Source: Phaseolus vulgaris (Eukaryota; Streptophyta; Magnoliopsida; Fabales; Fabaceae). Taken from it: a stretch of 64,000 nt of DNA. Positions within the stretch are counted from its first letter, which is position 1; every line of letters begins with the position of its first letter. The stretch covers positions 1,498,720 through 1,562,719 of the forward strand of contig NC_023757.2 in assembly GCF_000499845.2 (NCBI RefSeq). Direction: 5' to 3'. Below are positions 34,417 to 47,720 of the stretch, piece by piece. Both the position numbers and the translations under genes were made by a program. The notes below the pieces were generated by a model that had not been told where the DNA came from, made no database searches, and saw only the letters and a program-made list of their open reading frames with translations.

Positions 34417-36390
34417 CTTCTTCAACTTTCCCTCTTTCTCTTTCTCTTTTTCATAACACAAACTACTTCACCACACTTTCTTCTTATATCAGAATTTGGT
34501 TATTGAAATTAATTAAATAATATTTTTTTTAAAAAGTAATTTGAACATTCGTATTGATTCATTAATAAGAAAAAAAAGAAAATTATACTCAAATTATAAA
34601 TCAATTTAGATATAATAATAAATAATTTCAACCTCGACTGGAAATTATGTTTTCACACATTTCACTTGATAATTACTGGTAAAATTCATTTCATTTTTTC
34701 TAAATTTTAATTAATAATAATATTAAAAATGCGTTAAATTAATGAATTTTTAATAAACATGTTGTGATTTTAATTATCAAAATACATAAAATTTTAAAAA
34801 ATTATTAAAATATAACTTAAATTTTATAAACTTATTATTATTTTAAGTCGATTTATTTATTTTGATAATTTATTTTATTTTATTTATTTTAAAAAATAAC
34901 TTTTGAAATAATTATTAATAAAAATAATTAAATTAATATTCTGAAATACATTTAAATTTAAAAAGTATAAGATAAATATGTTTAGATATTATAGGGAAGA
35001 GTAAAGAGAACGTCGTGATGTGTTAAAGAATATCTAAATTTTTTTATAAAAAAAATACAAGAAAAGAACGTGGTATAATATAGATGAAAATTTATTTTTT
35101 GCTGATTAAATTTCTTTTATAGTTAAAATATCGCATTACTTCTTAAAAATAATTTTGAATACTAAATTATTAAAGTTTCTAGTAAAAAAAATACCACTTT
35201 AATAGAAAAACTCAAATAAATAGTTTCAACGACATTTTTTTATTAATTAAACATACTTTAGTCATTGATACTGGAATCATACTTTCTAAAATTCAAAATT
35301 TCCATATATAAAAATTCTCTTATGCCAAACCTTCTTAAAATTAGTAGAAGAATAAATAAAGAGAAGTGAAAATGAAAATGATAAAAAAAAAAGGGAAGAA
35401 ATAGAAAGAAAAAAAAACTAAAACAAATTTAAGTGTGCATATATCTTAGTTTTTCTTCTAAGGTTTAACTCAATCACTCATGAAAAGCAAGTGCATTAGA
35501 TTCTTCAACTCAATTATTTCAACTTTGATCCTTCCAAAAATTAAATGTTTATGTTGGGACTTTAGAAGATCATATTTTCTCATTACCATCATAGTTATTA
35601 AGACACATTTTTTAAACTCATTGATTTAAGAACTAGATTTTTTAAATCTGACATGTAACATAGATAAGTTATTTTAACAAGTGACTTGGTTTATCTCTAG
35701 ATTGATGATGGAGAATGAAAAAAAAGAGAATGGAATGGAATATCACTTTATTATTTGGATGTTTTACAATCAAACAAAATAAATTTTTCATTCTCTTACT
35801 AGTAAAAAAGAAAGTTATATGTAATTTTTAATAACTTTTAATTTTTCATTCTATCTTTATTTTAAATATATTATCCTTACGAGAATAATATTTACAAAGA
35901 TAAAATAACTAGTTTATAATATATTTGTTCATCGAGTATTAGGAAAATAAAATAAAATTAAAGTTAAACAATAAAATTCAATATAATCGTTAATTAAACC
36001 GATATACTTTTTAAATAAAGTTGATTAGAAGATTTTTCCTTTTTAAGAAACCTCCAACGTATATGGTAATTAGATGTTGATCCATTTCAAATTTCTCTCA
36101 AAGCATCAAAATAAAAAGAATCTTTTGAGAATAGTTAAATTATCGTAAAACTAACAAAACTAGCACAAGGTTATCACTAATCAAGGTTTTTCGTCACTAA
36201 TTTTAGTTGTTATTAATTTATAAGAAAACTTTTTCGTGATAGTTTTGGTTGTTGAATTTATAACTACGGTTTGTTTGCATAAAATCTTAAAGAATTTGAA
36301 TATATTTTGTGTTGGCTTCTTTGTCTATAAACAATAAGCAATGTTCTTACAAAAGGGATTGATAACTCTCTTCAAGTTAAGTATGCAAAC
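34417..36390. other. AT-rich intergenic DNA upstream of STN1, no gene seen
   Basis: The STN1 promoter and 5' UTR must lie at the left end. The rest is A/T-rich without conserved protein segments or readable transposon ends. Confidence 0.4.
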
Positions 36391-36900
36391 TTCTTTGACT
36401 GACCTCTTGAATTTGGCTCTCTAGGTTGGGTTACCGGCTTCTCCCCTAGATTAGGCTATTGACTTTTCTTTTCGGATTGGGCTCTCTAGGTTGGGCTCTC
36501 GACTTCTCCTCTTGAATTGGGCTTTCTAGGTTGGGCTATCGGCTTCTCCTCTCGTTGTCCTCTCACGTCTAGGTGTGTGTACTTGTAAGATGCTCTGATG
36601 CTAAAGTCAGAAGTAATTCATATAATTATCAGATAAAATTCACTCTACTTACCTGTTAGACTGATGTTCTATTTATAATGTCTTCTTATTGGGCTTAAAA
36701 CTTATTTGGGCCTTTCCTTTTGCTCCCAATATCATTTTAAACACACTTATTAATTAGGACGTTATTAATTAGAACCTTATTAAACTGGGTCTTGGTAAAA
36801 TATATATATATATATATATTTATTTTAGCTAAATCTTTCAGTACATTATTTCGGTTATACCTCTTGGTCCTAACATTACAGTCAACAAATTGTAAAAAAT
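36390..36900. repeat. Unclassified repeat with internal direct repeats
   Basis: Three to four copies of a TCTAGGTTGGGCT-containing segment with GGCTTCTCCTCTYG-like words occur between about 36400 and 36560. GCTCTGATGCTAAAGTCAGA follows at about 36592, then a TTCTATTTATAATGTCTTCT segment and an (AT)n run near 36801-36820. The composition differs from the flanks and looks like an LTR or other transposon remnant. No coding part was seen. Confidence 0.45.
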
Positions 36901-38049
36901 ATATGAAAGAAGATTAATATATATTTATACTAATAAAAATAAAAATAATTATTATCACTTCAAAAACCTATTAATACATACTATTAGAAAAGACCTATAG
37001 CTTTCAAACCTTCCTCTTCCGAGTTTTTTAGGTTTATTACATCTTGATTGCTCTTCTCGTGATTCTATATTTATGTTCCAAAAGTATTTAATTTTTAATT
37101 TTTTAATCTTATAAAATTAATTTTAGTGCCAAATATGCAAAACGGTTTTGGATAAAAACTCATAAATTCTAATGCAATGGTTAGCTATAGATTTGAAAAA
37201 TGTTATTTTGTTTTTATATTATTGGTAAGTTTTAATTTTCCATATAAAAATAGTTAAATAAAATTGGTCTCATGCTACCAAACAGGAACAAGAGGTAAAT
37301 TCCAATGGAATAAACTCGTTTTATTCTTTCTTATCTTCTATTAAACTAAATCTAATTTTTTCTAAAAAGTGAGATTAGCTAAAAAAAGAGAGAATACAAA
37401 CATTGTTTTAAGAAAAAAATATAGAAAAATAGTAATTACATAAAGTCAAATAATTAATTAACTAAAGTTTATATGTTTAAAACTTAATTTAAAAATTAAT
37501 ACTCATCGTTCAAAATTATCTAACCCACAACTTTTAGAAAGCATGTTCACTTTTTAACTTAATCTTTATACATATGTATAACATATTTTTAATTTGATGT
37601 ATACATAAATTAACAAAATTATCGAATTCGCAACTTTAAAAAACATATTTACTTTTTAGGTTAATCTCTCTCTATATAACATATTTATTATCTAATCCAC
37701 AACTTTTAAAAAAACATGTTACTTTTTAACTTAATCTTTAGATATATAACATATTTTTAATTTGATGTATACATAAATTAAAAATGATATTCTTCTTCTA
37801 CAATCTTCATATCATTTGTATATTTTGGTGTCGACATCTAACACATTTTTGTCTCTCGAATTTTAATTGTATTGAAAATATCTTGACATAATTAATATAT
37901 TTGTAAAGATTTGTTGGATCTCGTAGTTATTAATTTAAATAAACATAAATATCACGATTAATATTTCAACTAATTTAACATTACATAAACAAAAAATTAT
38001 AATTAAGAATCATTTATGTATTTGTGTGGTGGAGTCTAACTAATGTTGA
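36900..38049. other. AT-rich intergenic DNA with local duplications
   Basis: Three diverged copies of a segment with CACAACTTTTARAAARCATG, ACTTTTTAACTTAATCTTTA and a following ATAACATATTT occur near 37528-37600, 37630-37690 and 37700-37760. No gene was recognised. Confidence 0.45.
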
Positions 38050-38545
38050 TCCACAATTCGTTATCGTGCTGTTAGTCTCTGAATTCTTCAAAGCTCTTCC
38101 TCTTCCACGCACGTGTTCCGTCGGTCAATGGGGTACCTGCGATTGCACTCCGACGCTTAAGTTAATGTAAGTGATGGTCTGTTCTCTTAAGATATGAAAA
38201 ACGTATATTTTTCTCATTCAGAAGTCTCTTTTATAGATTGACTCGAGCCTTCACTCGTGTAGACCAAATAACCAGTTTGCCAAGACATGTGTAGTGGTCA
38301 TCGGGTTGTGTGTAGTGACTTTCTGATATTGCGAAAATGCGTTTCGAAAATGTATCTTTAACTCATTTAATGTTAGTTATAACTGTTTTCTTGTCATGTA
38401 TTTATTACGTTGTATTATTAATTCATGTGTTCAGTTGTTCGGGGTCCGACCGGTATTTACTACTTTAAATTATTAATATTATTAATATGCCCTCTAACTA
38501 AGTAGTTGGGGACTACTCCTAAGTCAAATACTTGTTATATACTAT
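38050..38545. repeat. Probable LTR-retrotransposon remnant
   Basis: A less AT-rich patch contains GGGTACCTGCGATTGCACTC and GACGCTTAAGTTAATGTAAG (about 38130-38175), then a TCTTTTATAGATTGACTCGA segment. A related sequence in the opposite orientation lies at about 47070-47180 (see findings). I recognise the GGTACCTGC...CTCCGACGCT theme as common in legume retrotransposon LTRs. No inner domain or second LTR is in view. Confidence 0.4.
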
Positions 38546-40420
38546 TTCGGTGTTAGAGTATATATATATATATGTATACGTATATGATTTAATAAGTTCT
38601 ACTACATAGAATACATAATGAATTTAATCTTAAAATAATTAATGTATTAAATCTGGAAGAATAATTAGTTCTTGACATGTGCTTGAAAATGGCTTGGTTG
38701 GTTGGGTCGTCCAAAACATTATTAATGAACGCTGACATCAGATAATTCATAATTATCTCCGAGGGGTATTTATGGAATTAGAAATACGAGGAAGGGCAAT
38801 TCTGGTAATCTATGTGGGAATAAAATCCCTGCCTGGTCACCATGTCATTATCACGCAGATTTGTAAATGCCACTTCAGTTTTTCTTTTTTCTTTTTTCTT
38901 TTCTTCGTTTCTCTCTTTTCTGTGTTGCAATACCTCAAATTTGGACACACAAAAAGGTAAGAAACACAAAGAAAGAAAGATCCACGTGAGACAAAAAAAA
39001 AAATGATTCATTTTCAGAATCAGAAGAACCCCTTATACACAAAAATTTGCACTCTTCAGTATTGAGCAATAGGGATAAAAAAAGAGACACAAAAAAACAG
39101 TGGTTGGTTAAGTTTTTTCCATCACTACGCTGGTCAACAAAGGTTGCTTTTTTTGGACCCTTTTCCAACATCCTTGGAACATGGTGTTTTTTTTTTTTTT
39201 TTTTCTATTCTCAGCTTCTCTCCTCAGCAATGGAAACTGAGAAGGGGGAGACACTGTTGGTGGGAAATGCATTAGTGTTAGTGCCATAAACAGAAAAGAA
39301 AAGAAAAGGAAAAGAAAACGAGAGTGCAACAAGAAAGAAAGAGAAAGACAAATTAGGGCTAGTAGTGATTAGGGTAGGAGACTAATGTGTTAATAATTAT
39401 TTTTGTGTTTTTTTTATTATTGTGAAGCTCATGGGAGACGAGCGTATCAAGGGAAATCCTAAAAATTCGATCTTTTCTTATCTGTTAATATTAATAAAAA
39501 AGTGGCAACAGAGAAAAGTAGCATAAAAAGGGCATAAAATAAAAAGCAGCAGTGTGTAGACTAGAGTGAGAGACAGAGTTGGACCAACAAAACTTGGTTT
39601 CTATGGTTCATTGTACAGCCACCCTTTCTTTCCTGTTACAGGTAAACAAAACGTAAGCATTATTAGTATTTCTTTCTTTCTACAAAACCCCATTACTGCT
39701 ATCTATGTCTCTCTTTCATTGGTTTGTGTGTGTTTGTGTTTTGGGGTCAGTGTCCCTGTTTGGAATATTATATGCAAGAGGGAGTGTGAACCAGTTTCAC
39801 GCCTACATAGCATGATTATTGGTTAGAGTTCTCTTGTGTTTTTTAATGTGATCCTCAGCACTAGTGTGAGACAAGGCCAAGTGTTTGGGTGTAGGTGGGG
39901 AGAGAGAGAGGGGGTGAGGGAGGTGGTGGCTCTTAGGAATTTGAGCTGTTTTTCCATCTTTTGAGACCCGTGCTTGTTTCTGAGCTTGGAAAGTTTTCTT
40001 CTTTTAATTCTGGGTTTTGTTTCTCTTTCCATGTTTCTTTTTGTCTTGGTGGTTTTGGAAGTGAGTATTGCTTGTTAGGAGAGAGAAAGAGAGGCAATTG
40101 GTCAATCCTTCATCATGCTTGGTGTGTTTGTGCTTGCCCTTTCTGATGTTTTGGATCACGAAAAACAATGCTGTAATGATACTTTTACATGGAGTTTTGT
40201 TCTGTGACCCCTTTTTCTTTTCTAGCACCACCAGAGAAAAGTGTCTGTAATTTTATTACAGCTTTAAAGAAAGTTAACATTCCTATGTGAGCACTAACTG
40301 TATAAATTTCTCTTGTTGGGGCTTTTCTAAATATAGATATGAAGGGGGCAGAAGGGAAGCAAGGGAAATAATACAGCATAGAAGCTCAGGAAAACTAGGC
40401 AGAGTGTGAATTTCTTGCTG
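38546..40420 (+). promoter_or_regulatory. Upstream region and probable 5' UTR of the cytokinin receptor gene
   Basis: Contains long C/T-rich tracts (38878-38930), a poly-T run (39187-39205) and a GAGAGAG-rich stretch (39900-39920). A CATAAAATAAAAAG TATA-like word lies near 39533. A candidate 5' UTR exon could end at 39641 with the good donor-like CCTGTTACAG/GTAAAC, its intron ending before the coding ATG at 40421. These are inferences; no other coding gene was recognised here. Confidence 0.35.
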
Positions 40421-43400
40421 ATGGGTCTTAGTTTGAAGATGCAGAGCCACCATCCTGTCGCTTTGAGGTTGTATGATCAAATGGGGTCTAAAAGAAAGTA
40501 CACTTTCATTCAGGCTCATAGAGCTTGGCTTCCAAAGTTCTTGCTGCTATGGATCCTGCTAATGGCTTTGATCAGTTGGTGCATCTTTAGCAAAATGGAT
40601 GATGACACTAAAGTCAGAAGGAAGGAGGTGTTGGGTAGCCTCTGTGATCAAAGGGCAAGAATGCTACAAGATCAGTTTAGTGTTAGTGTTAACCATGTCC
40701 ATGCCCTTGCCATCCTCGTTTCAACCTTCCATTACTACAGATACCCTTCTGCCATTGACCAGGTTAGTGCTTATTCTTCCCCTCTAGTTGTTTATTTGAC
40801 ACTAGGTAAGCATGATAATTTGTGTAATGGTTTGAAAGAAATGAAAGACTATTTGGGATTTTCATTCTTCTACATATAGTTCAAATTGTGTAAGTAACTC
40901 CATCCACTTGCAGACGTCTTGACTATTTTTCATTGTTCATTGTCAAATAGGAAACCTTTGCCGAGTATACAGCCCGGACAGCATTTGAACGGCCATTACT
41001 GAGTGGTGTGGCATATGCACAAAGAGTTGTTAAATCTGAGAGGGAGAAATTTGAGAAAGAACATGGATGGGTTATAAAGACAATGGAAGAAAAGTCTTCA
41101 CTGGTTAGAGATGAGTATGCCCCGGTGATATTTGCACAAGAAACTGTCTCATATCTTGAGTCTCTTGATATGATGTCTGGAGAGGTAGATTACAACTCTG
41201 TTGAACATCTACTTTATCTTGTCCTATTCCCATTTCAAAATTTGTTTTTTGCATGGTTCAGGAGGATCGAGAGAACATTTTAAGGGCTAGAGCCACTGGG
41301 AAAGCAGTTCTGACGAGCCCTTTCAGGCTGTGGGGTTCTCACCATCTTGGTGTGGTTTTAACATTTCCTGTGTACAAGTCCAAGCTCCCTCAGAAGACAA
41401 CAGTGGAAGAACGCATCGAAGCAACTGCAGGGTGGGCTCTAGTTTCACTTCTACTTTGTTTTTCAAGTTTGCTTTTGTGATATTATTCTTGGCTATTCTT
41501 TGAGTCAGATGGCATAGTATATAGCTTTAGTTGTTTTTGCATGTGTTGTTTTCATAGCCTAAATAATGATGACAACAGTGGTGCCAAGTGCCAATGGTCT
41601 AATTTCTCCACCACAAATCTGTAATTGTATAAAATGTTATCATATCCGAAAGCCTGTGCTGCTTCCTTTTCCATTGGATCTCAAGTCATGCTAATTATGA
41701 AATTGTTCCTTTTGTTTTTGTATTTTCATGGACTTAATTTGAATTCAGTTCTGTATGTAACTCCCTGGCTCAATCTTGTGGCTTTACGATTAATGTAAAC
41801 TAGTAGTGTTCCAATTTATTGAATGAATTTCTAATGAACATCAGATACGTTGGAGGATCCTTTGATGTTGAGTCCCTTGTTGAGAATTTACTTGGGCAAC
41901 TTGCTGGTAACCAAGCAATTTTGGTGAATGTATATGATATCACAAACTATACTAATCCACTAATAATGTATGGCAAGCCCTATGAAGAAGGTGATGTGTC
42001 TCTTGCCCATGAAAGCAAGCTTGATTTTGGAGACCCTTATAGGAAACATCAAATGATATGTAGGTAGGTGCATCTGGTTGCTTTCCTTTTTTTTCAGTCA
42101 GGAGCTTCAATATTTTCCCTTCTCAAGAATAGTTTATCATCAAATTTTGAATAGGTACCATCAGAAGGCACCTACAAATTGGATAGCTGTTACCACTGCA
42201 TTTCTATTTTTTGTGATTCTTATATTAGTGGGTTACATTTTATACGGTGCTGGAAATCATATTGTCAAAGTCGAAGATGATTTCCATGAAATGCAGGAAC
42301 TGAAAGTTCGAGCGGAATCAGCCCATGTTGCCAAGTCCCAGGTAATTTTCCTTACATATTGTTATCATGGTTTGTTGTTTTAAGGATTACTCTCTGATCA
42401 CAGTAACTTTTAAATTTCAGTTTCTAGCTACGGTCTCTCATGAAATTAGAACACCCATGAATGGTATCTTAGGTAAATTTGCCTCTATCTTATTAACAAA
42501 ATTTGATATATGCTTTCATAACATGCATTTTTCCATTGATGATGACGCCATTTAACTCCAAATTACTGTAGGAATGCTTGCTCTGCTTCTAGATACAGAA
42601 TTGAGTTCAACCCAACGGGATTATGCTCAGACTGCTCAAGCATGCGGAAAGGCACTGATAACACTAATAAATGAGGTGCTGGACAGAGCTAAAATTGAAG
42701 CTGGCAAGTTAGAGCTGGAGGCTGTTCCATTTGATCTTCGTTCCATACTCGATGATGTTCTTTCCCTTTTTTCTGAGAAATCTAGACACAAAGGTTTAGA
42801 GGTATGCTTAATTGTTGATTAACCTACTACAAATAGCATAAGATTGTTTTTCTTTTTCTAAGTTATAAAATTTCACCATTTTTTCTTTTTTACTGATGAA
42901 CTTATGTTGTTCTTTCATCTCTTCCTCACCTTTTTTGGGGTGTTATGCCATTGGATGTTCATGTTCTTGATGCTCATGCTGATCCTCAACCCGAACTTTG
43001 ATTGTGGAAGTAAAGCTGGCTGTCTTTGTTTCTGATAAAGTACCGGATATTGTCATGGGAGATCCCGGAAGATTCAGACAAATAATAACAAATCTTGTAG
43101 GCAACTCTGTTAAAGTAAGTGGAATTTCGAAGTTTATCTGTCTGATGTTATTTGCATTTGGAAATGTCATTTTGACTGTTTCAGTTTTCTTACTTTTAGA
43201 TTTAGCCTTTTCTTTTCTTCTTCCCCCCACTTTTTGCTGGCTAGTGTGGAAGAGGGCAATGGTTTTAGTGCTCAAATCCTTCATATTCATTTTGTCCATT
43301 GCATTCATGTAATTTGCACGTCTTGCAGTTCACTGAACATGGACATATATTTGTCAAAGTCCATCTAGGGGACAATAGAAAGCCCACACTGAATGGAAAA

Positions 43401-45731
43401 CATACAAATGGAGAATCAGATGAAGTTTTCCATATATCTGATGATTATCATTTCAAAACCTTAAGTGGACGTGAAGCAGCTGACGAACGGAATAGCTGGG
43501 ATAATTTTAAGCACCTAATTGCTGATGAAAAATCTTGCCTTGATTCTTCAAGAGAAACGGTGGCTACTAGTGAAACTTCTGAGCAAGTCACCTTGAGGGT
43601 GTGTGTGGAAGACACAGGAATTGGAATTCCTTTTTCAGCACAGGATAGGATATTTATGCCTTTTGTGCAGGCTGACAGCTCAACTTCACGAAATTATGGG
43701 GGAACTGGTATTGGCTTGAGTATCAGCAAATGTCTGGTTGAACTAATGGGTGGTAAGATAAACTTCATAAGCCGACCCCAGATTGGTAGCACTTTCTCTT
43801 TTACAGCAGTTTGTGGAACCTTTAAGAAAAGTTCGGTTAGTGACATGAAGAAAAGTTTGGAAGATCTTCCTTCAAGTTTTAGAGGGCTGAAAGTCATTGT
43901 CATTGATGGAAAACCTGTTAGAGCTGCTGTGACTAGATACCATTTGAAGAGACTAGGTATACTAGTTAAAGTTGAAAATAGCATCAGTAAGGCTGTTGCT
44001 TTATGTGGTAAAAGTGATTCTTTGAACTCAGGGTAAGTTCTATTTTTCCTTCTCTATTTTGATTTTTTGTTTGGATAAAATTAGAGTTAATTATGAAGAA
44101 ACTGAAAGTGATAAAAGAACTACAGTGGTATCAACCTTTTGATATTGTCATAACACATGCTTGTGGTTTTAAAAAAGCCCTTTAAACTGACTATGCAAGT
44201 TTATACATATTTTGCAGTTTTATCCGGGTGTTATTGTTGGGAAGTCTCACATGGCTTACCTCAATTCTTGGGTGTGCCTTATATAAAGCAACTTTGTTTA
44301 ATGCCAATTGATTTTAAGATGCAATTTGACAGTGATGTCGTGCTATGGCCCCGTTTTTTGTTTGATAATGTATTGGCATAGTCATAATTCAAATGCTAAG
44401 TTTCAGTATGGATATTTTTCAAATGTCTATTGGTTGTGTTTCAGTTGTTTTCAATTTGAAATCAATTCGTGACGACATATTTCTTGCTTGTGTCTATTAC
44501 TTGTAGTTTTTCATTCTTGTGGCTTTTATTATTCTTGTAAGTTATATTGTGAAATTGCTTGTGACTGTTTCTTTTACTACATTTTGAGAAGATGTGCTAT
44601 TACAATGTTTTTTTGTTCAAGTTGCTTGGTTCAGTTCATTCACTAATGAAACTACTTGGATGTGGCAGAACGTTCCTGCCAGATATTATCATGGTTGAGA
44701 AAGACACATGGATATCGGGCGAGGATGGGATTTTCAATGTATGGAAACAGAATGGTCACATGTTTAAGAGGCCTAAAATGATCCTTCTGGCAACCAATAT
44801 TAGTAAAACTGAATTTGATAAAGCTAAGGCCATGGGTTTCAGTGATACTGTGATCATGAAGCCTCTGAGAGCTAGTATGGTGGCTGCTTGTCTTCAGCAA
44901 GTTTTGGGGATGGGGAAGAAGAGGCAGCTAGGGAAAGACATGCCTAATGGTTCTGCTTTTCTACAAAGCCTTCTCTATGGAAAGAAAATCTTGGTGGTTG
45001 ATGACAATGGAGTAAACCGAAGGGTTGCTGCAGGTGCTCTGAAAAAGTTTGGAGCTGATGTGAAATGTGCTGAAAGTGGCAAAGCCGCACTTGAAATGCT
45101 GCAATTGCCTCACAATTTTGATGCTTGCTTCATGGACATTCAAATGCCAGAAATGGACGGGTATGCATATTTATATCGACTGTTATTATCGCTTCTTTTC
45201 CTGCTTTATTACACATGTTAGAGTTATTTATACTTAAGTACTTAGGAAAATGTAGATTCATGTAAATGCATTTAGTGTTCATGGTACTATTGTCCAGGAA
45301 GTTACTCAATAGCATTTCATGTTTGTTACATCCTTAAGATCTATTAGATATAAGAGTTTTGTTACATATTATGGCAATGTAAAAACCTCAATTTTCTCTA
45401 TATCTTGGTTTGTTCAAACATGTTCTAATTCATGGAAACAAATAACTGTGTTTACACATTCTGCAGATTTCAAGCAACAAGCCAAATTCGGATGATGGAG
45501 AGCAAGGCAAATGAGGAGATGAAGAATGGGAGTGAGTGGCATGTGCCTATATTGGCCATGACAGCTGATGTGATCCATGCTACATATGATGAGTGCTTGA
45601 AACGAGGCATGGATGGATATGTCTCAAAGCCATTTGAGGAAGAGAATCTGTATCAGGAAGTTGCAAAGTTTTTCAAATCAAAGACCATCTCAGACTCATC
45701 ACAATCTGCTTCTTACTTGGCAACCAACTAG
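40421..45731 (+). CDS. Cytokinin receptor hybrid histidine kinase (AHK4/CRE1/LHK1 type)
   Basis: Eleven exons: 40421-40762, 40951-41184, 41262-41431, 41845-42063, 42155-42341, 42421-42472, 42572-42801, 43016-43114, 43329-44032, 44669-45160, 45467-45731, all joining in frame with GT-AG introns to 997 aa. The receptor senses cytokinin and passes phosphate His to Asp to phosphotransfer proteins. Seen: transmembrane segment 1 (about 40-58), an extracytoplasmic CHASE domain (about 60-320, with the LTSPFRL cytokinin-pocket segment), transmembrane segment 2 (about 331-353), the H box [12 protein letters not shown] (His391), N, D (EDTGIGIP), F and G (GGTGIGLSI) boxes, a degenerate receiver, and a true receiver with Asp857/Asp858, phospho-Asp902 and Lys964. 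The domain order and close sequence resemblance place it with AHK4, not AHK2/3. In legumes this subfamily (LHK1, MtCRE1) is needed for nodule formation. Start: the first ATG in frame just upstream of TM1, giving a length like legume orthologs. Confidence 0.95.
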
Positions 45732-47060
45732 AACATTGGAGACAACACATTCTAGTACGATTGCTTCTACCATGTTGCATGTAACTTGTTCTTATGCTTA
45801 GATGCATAGAGTAGCACTTGTTTTTCCAACATATTTGAGTTCATTGATGAGGGATCATACTAACAGCTGCAGTTTGGTATTGTTAGAGTAAATGTATACC
45901 ACGCCACACCCCCCAACTGTGTACAGATTATGGGTAGGGTTCGAGTGAAATTATGTAAATTCAATGTTTTTTCCTTATATTATTACTTCCCCACCCATCA
46001 TTTACAAGGCTTTTTAAAGCAATAGCTTTTTATGTAAATGTGTCATGTAATAGATTTGGTCACTAATATTTAAAAGTGTGTGCTTATGTTTAGTGCAGAA
46101 CATCTTTGGTGCATGGAGAAAGGCCAAAAAGACAGTTTTGTTTGTTAAACAAATCATTATTTATTTATATGAAGTTGAAGTTGAAGTAATTATTCACTTA
46201 CATATAGTTTGTTTGACATTGTTTATGAGAATCTGAACTAACTTTTTACAGGTTCAAATTTCAGTTTCAAAATCTTGCAAATTTACATTAGTTAGTATGA
46301 TTATTTGGACTTCTCTTTTCATTGTGATGTTTTAGCAGATATTTGGCAAACAATTGAGTAATGCACAACTGCTATGGTTAGGTACAACAGTTTTTCATTT
46401 TCTTCTCTAATTGCAAATTCTGGTGCAAATGCACCTGATTGAGGAAGATGGTACTAAAGTCAAATGTTCAATAATAATTGAAATATATATAACATGCAAA
46501 CATGTTTCTTTTGCTGAATTTTAAAAGTATGACATAAGTACACATTAGTGGGTTAGGAAGTGCTGGAATGTCGTATAGAAAAACAGCAATTTTAAGAACA
46601 GAAGACCAAAACAAAGTTATACAAGAAAGTTTGTTGGCAGTTATTGACCTTCATTCTTGTATTCATTATTTAATATCAGCAACTTAAAGAAGGAAACAGA
46701 GAAAGAGAAAGTAAAGTCAATTTTCAGTTACCATTTCTGGTCCAAATGCAAGTTTCTCAACCTGATATTTTATCTGTAAACTCTTCTTTTAGATGAAATT
46801 TGAAGTCAAATTTTCATCTATTTTCAAGCCTTTATTTTATTGGACAAAGTCTTCCAATAAGTATTAGTTACAATAACGAAGATTAGTTTATTATATATAT
46901 ATATATACCGATATGGTCTGCACACCAAGACTTCAGTCTGGAAGGCCGACATGTCAACTGATTAATAACCCAGTATTTGTTAATAATCTTTTATTAGGCT
47001 CATTAACAACAATGAATTTACAATAATTATATAAATTAGCACAAATTCCAAAGGATCATG
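45732..47060. other. 3' UTR of the receptor gene and intergenic DNA
   Basis: The first 250-300 bp are probably 3' UTR. The rest is AT-rich with no conserved protein. An (AT)n run lies at about 46892-46906. Confidence 0.45.
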
Positions 47061-47262
47061 TACGTAACCATCTAATCCTAAATACCAAGTGTCGAAGTAT
47101 AACTTGAGCGTCAGAGTACTTTTTGTAGGTACCATCCGAATTCGGAGAAAGCGAGAAGGAGTGAAAGAGTAAGAAGGTGAGAGTTCATTTGAGAAGGAGA
47201 GAGGTGTAGACCGACCAACTGAAGAGTGTCTGAATCGTTCTTTTGATTCTAATCCGTTTGAG
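47061..47262. repeat. LTR-like remnant related (inverted) to the one at 38.1 kb
   Basis: Read on the minus strand, about 47093-47140 gives GGTACCTAC...AGTACTCTGACGCTCAAGTT, which parallels the 38130-38165 segment on the plus strand. GAGAAGG/GAGAGG-rich sequence follows to 47210. It is probably an LTR fragment; no coding part is present. Confidence 0.4.

Positions 47263-47334
<72 letters not shown>
47263..47334. repeat. (TA)n microsatellite, about 70 bp
   Basis: Uninterrupted AT dinucleotide repeat. Length is likely variable between plants. The apparent Ile-Tyr reading frame across it is an artefact. Confidence 0.95.
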
Positions 47335-47336
<2 letters not shown>

Positions 47337-47712
47337 TTACAGAATAAAAAAGAAAGATAATGAACATTACCTAACATCACATTGATTCTCCCACATTGGG
47401 ACACCATCTTTTAGTTGCTTTTAGCCGCCACTAATTTGGCTTAATTACCAACATATCATTGACTTAAAAGTGTGATCACAAAATGGGGAACCAAAATGGA
47501 AAATGCACCAATTTAGGTCAACTTTCATAACATCAAAATTAAACATGTTTGGTTGATTCCACAACTTCTCTTCATCACCCTTTTCCATTTTATTCCTAAA
47601 ATTCACAGAACTATTATATTTTTTTTTATATGAATAAAATATGTTCATGATTGAATCCTCTCCCCCTTTGACTTTCTTGACTTACCCTCCCTAACACACT
47701 GATATTTTGGCC

Positions 47713-47720
47713 TTTAAATA
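47713..47720 (+). promoter_or_regulatory. Candidate TATA box of pectin methylesterase gene 1
   Basis: TTTAAATA in the context CCTTTAAATACT, 87 bp upstream of the ATG. The same word in the context TCTTTAAATACT lies upstream of gene 2 (59248-59255), so it may be retained from the common ancestor. Confidence 0.4.

Noticed and set aside
34417..34461. STN1 start at the upstream ATG (34461)
   Set aside because: Would add a short Lys/Glu low-complexity tail not expected in the family; the ATG at 34416 gives the usual length.
38772..39332. Several overlapping short open frames before the cytokinin receptor
   Set aside because: They are translations of C/T- and A-rich low-complexity DNA on both strands with Phe/Lys runs.
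47185..47367. Ile-Tyr repeat protein
   Set aside because: Artefact of the (TA)n microsatellite.
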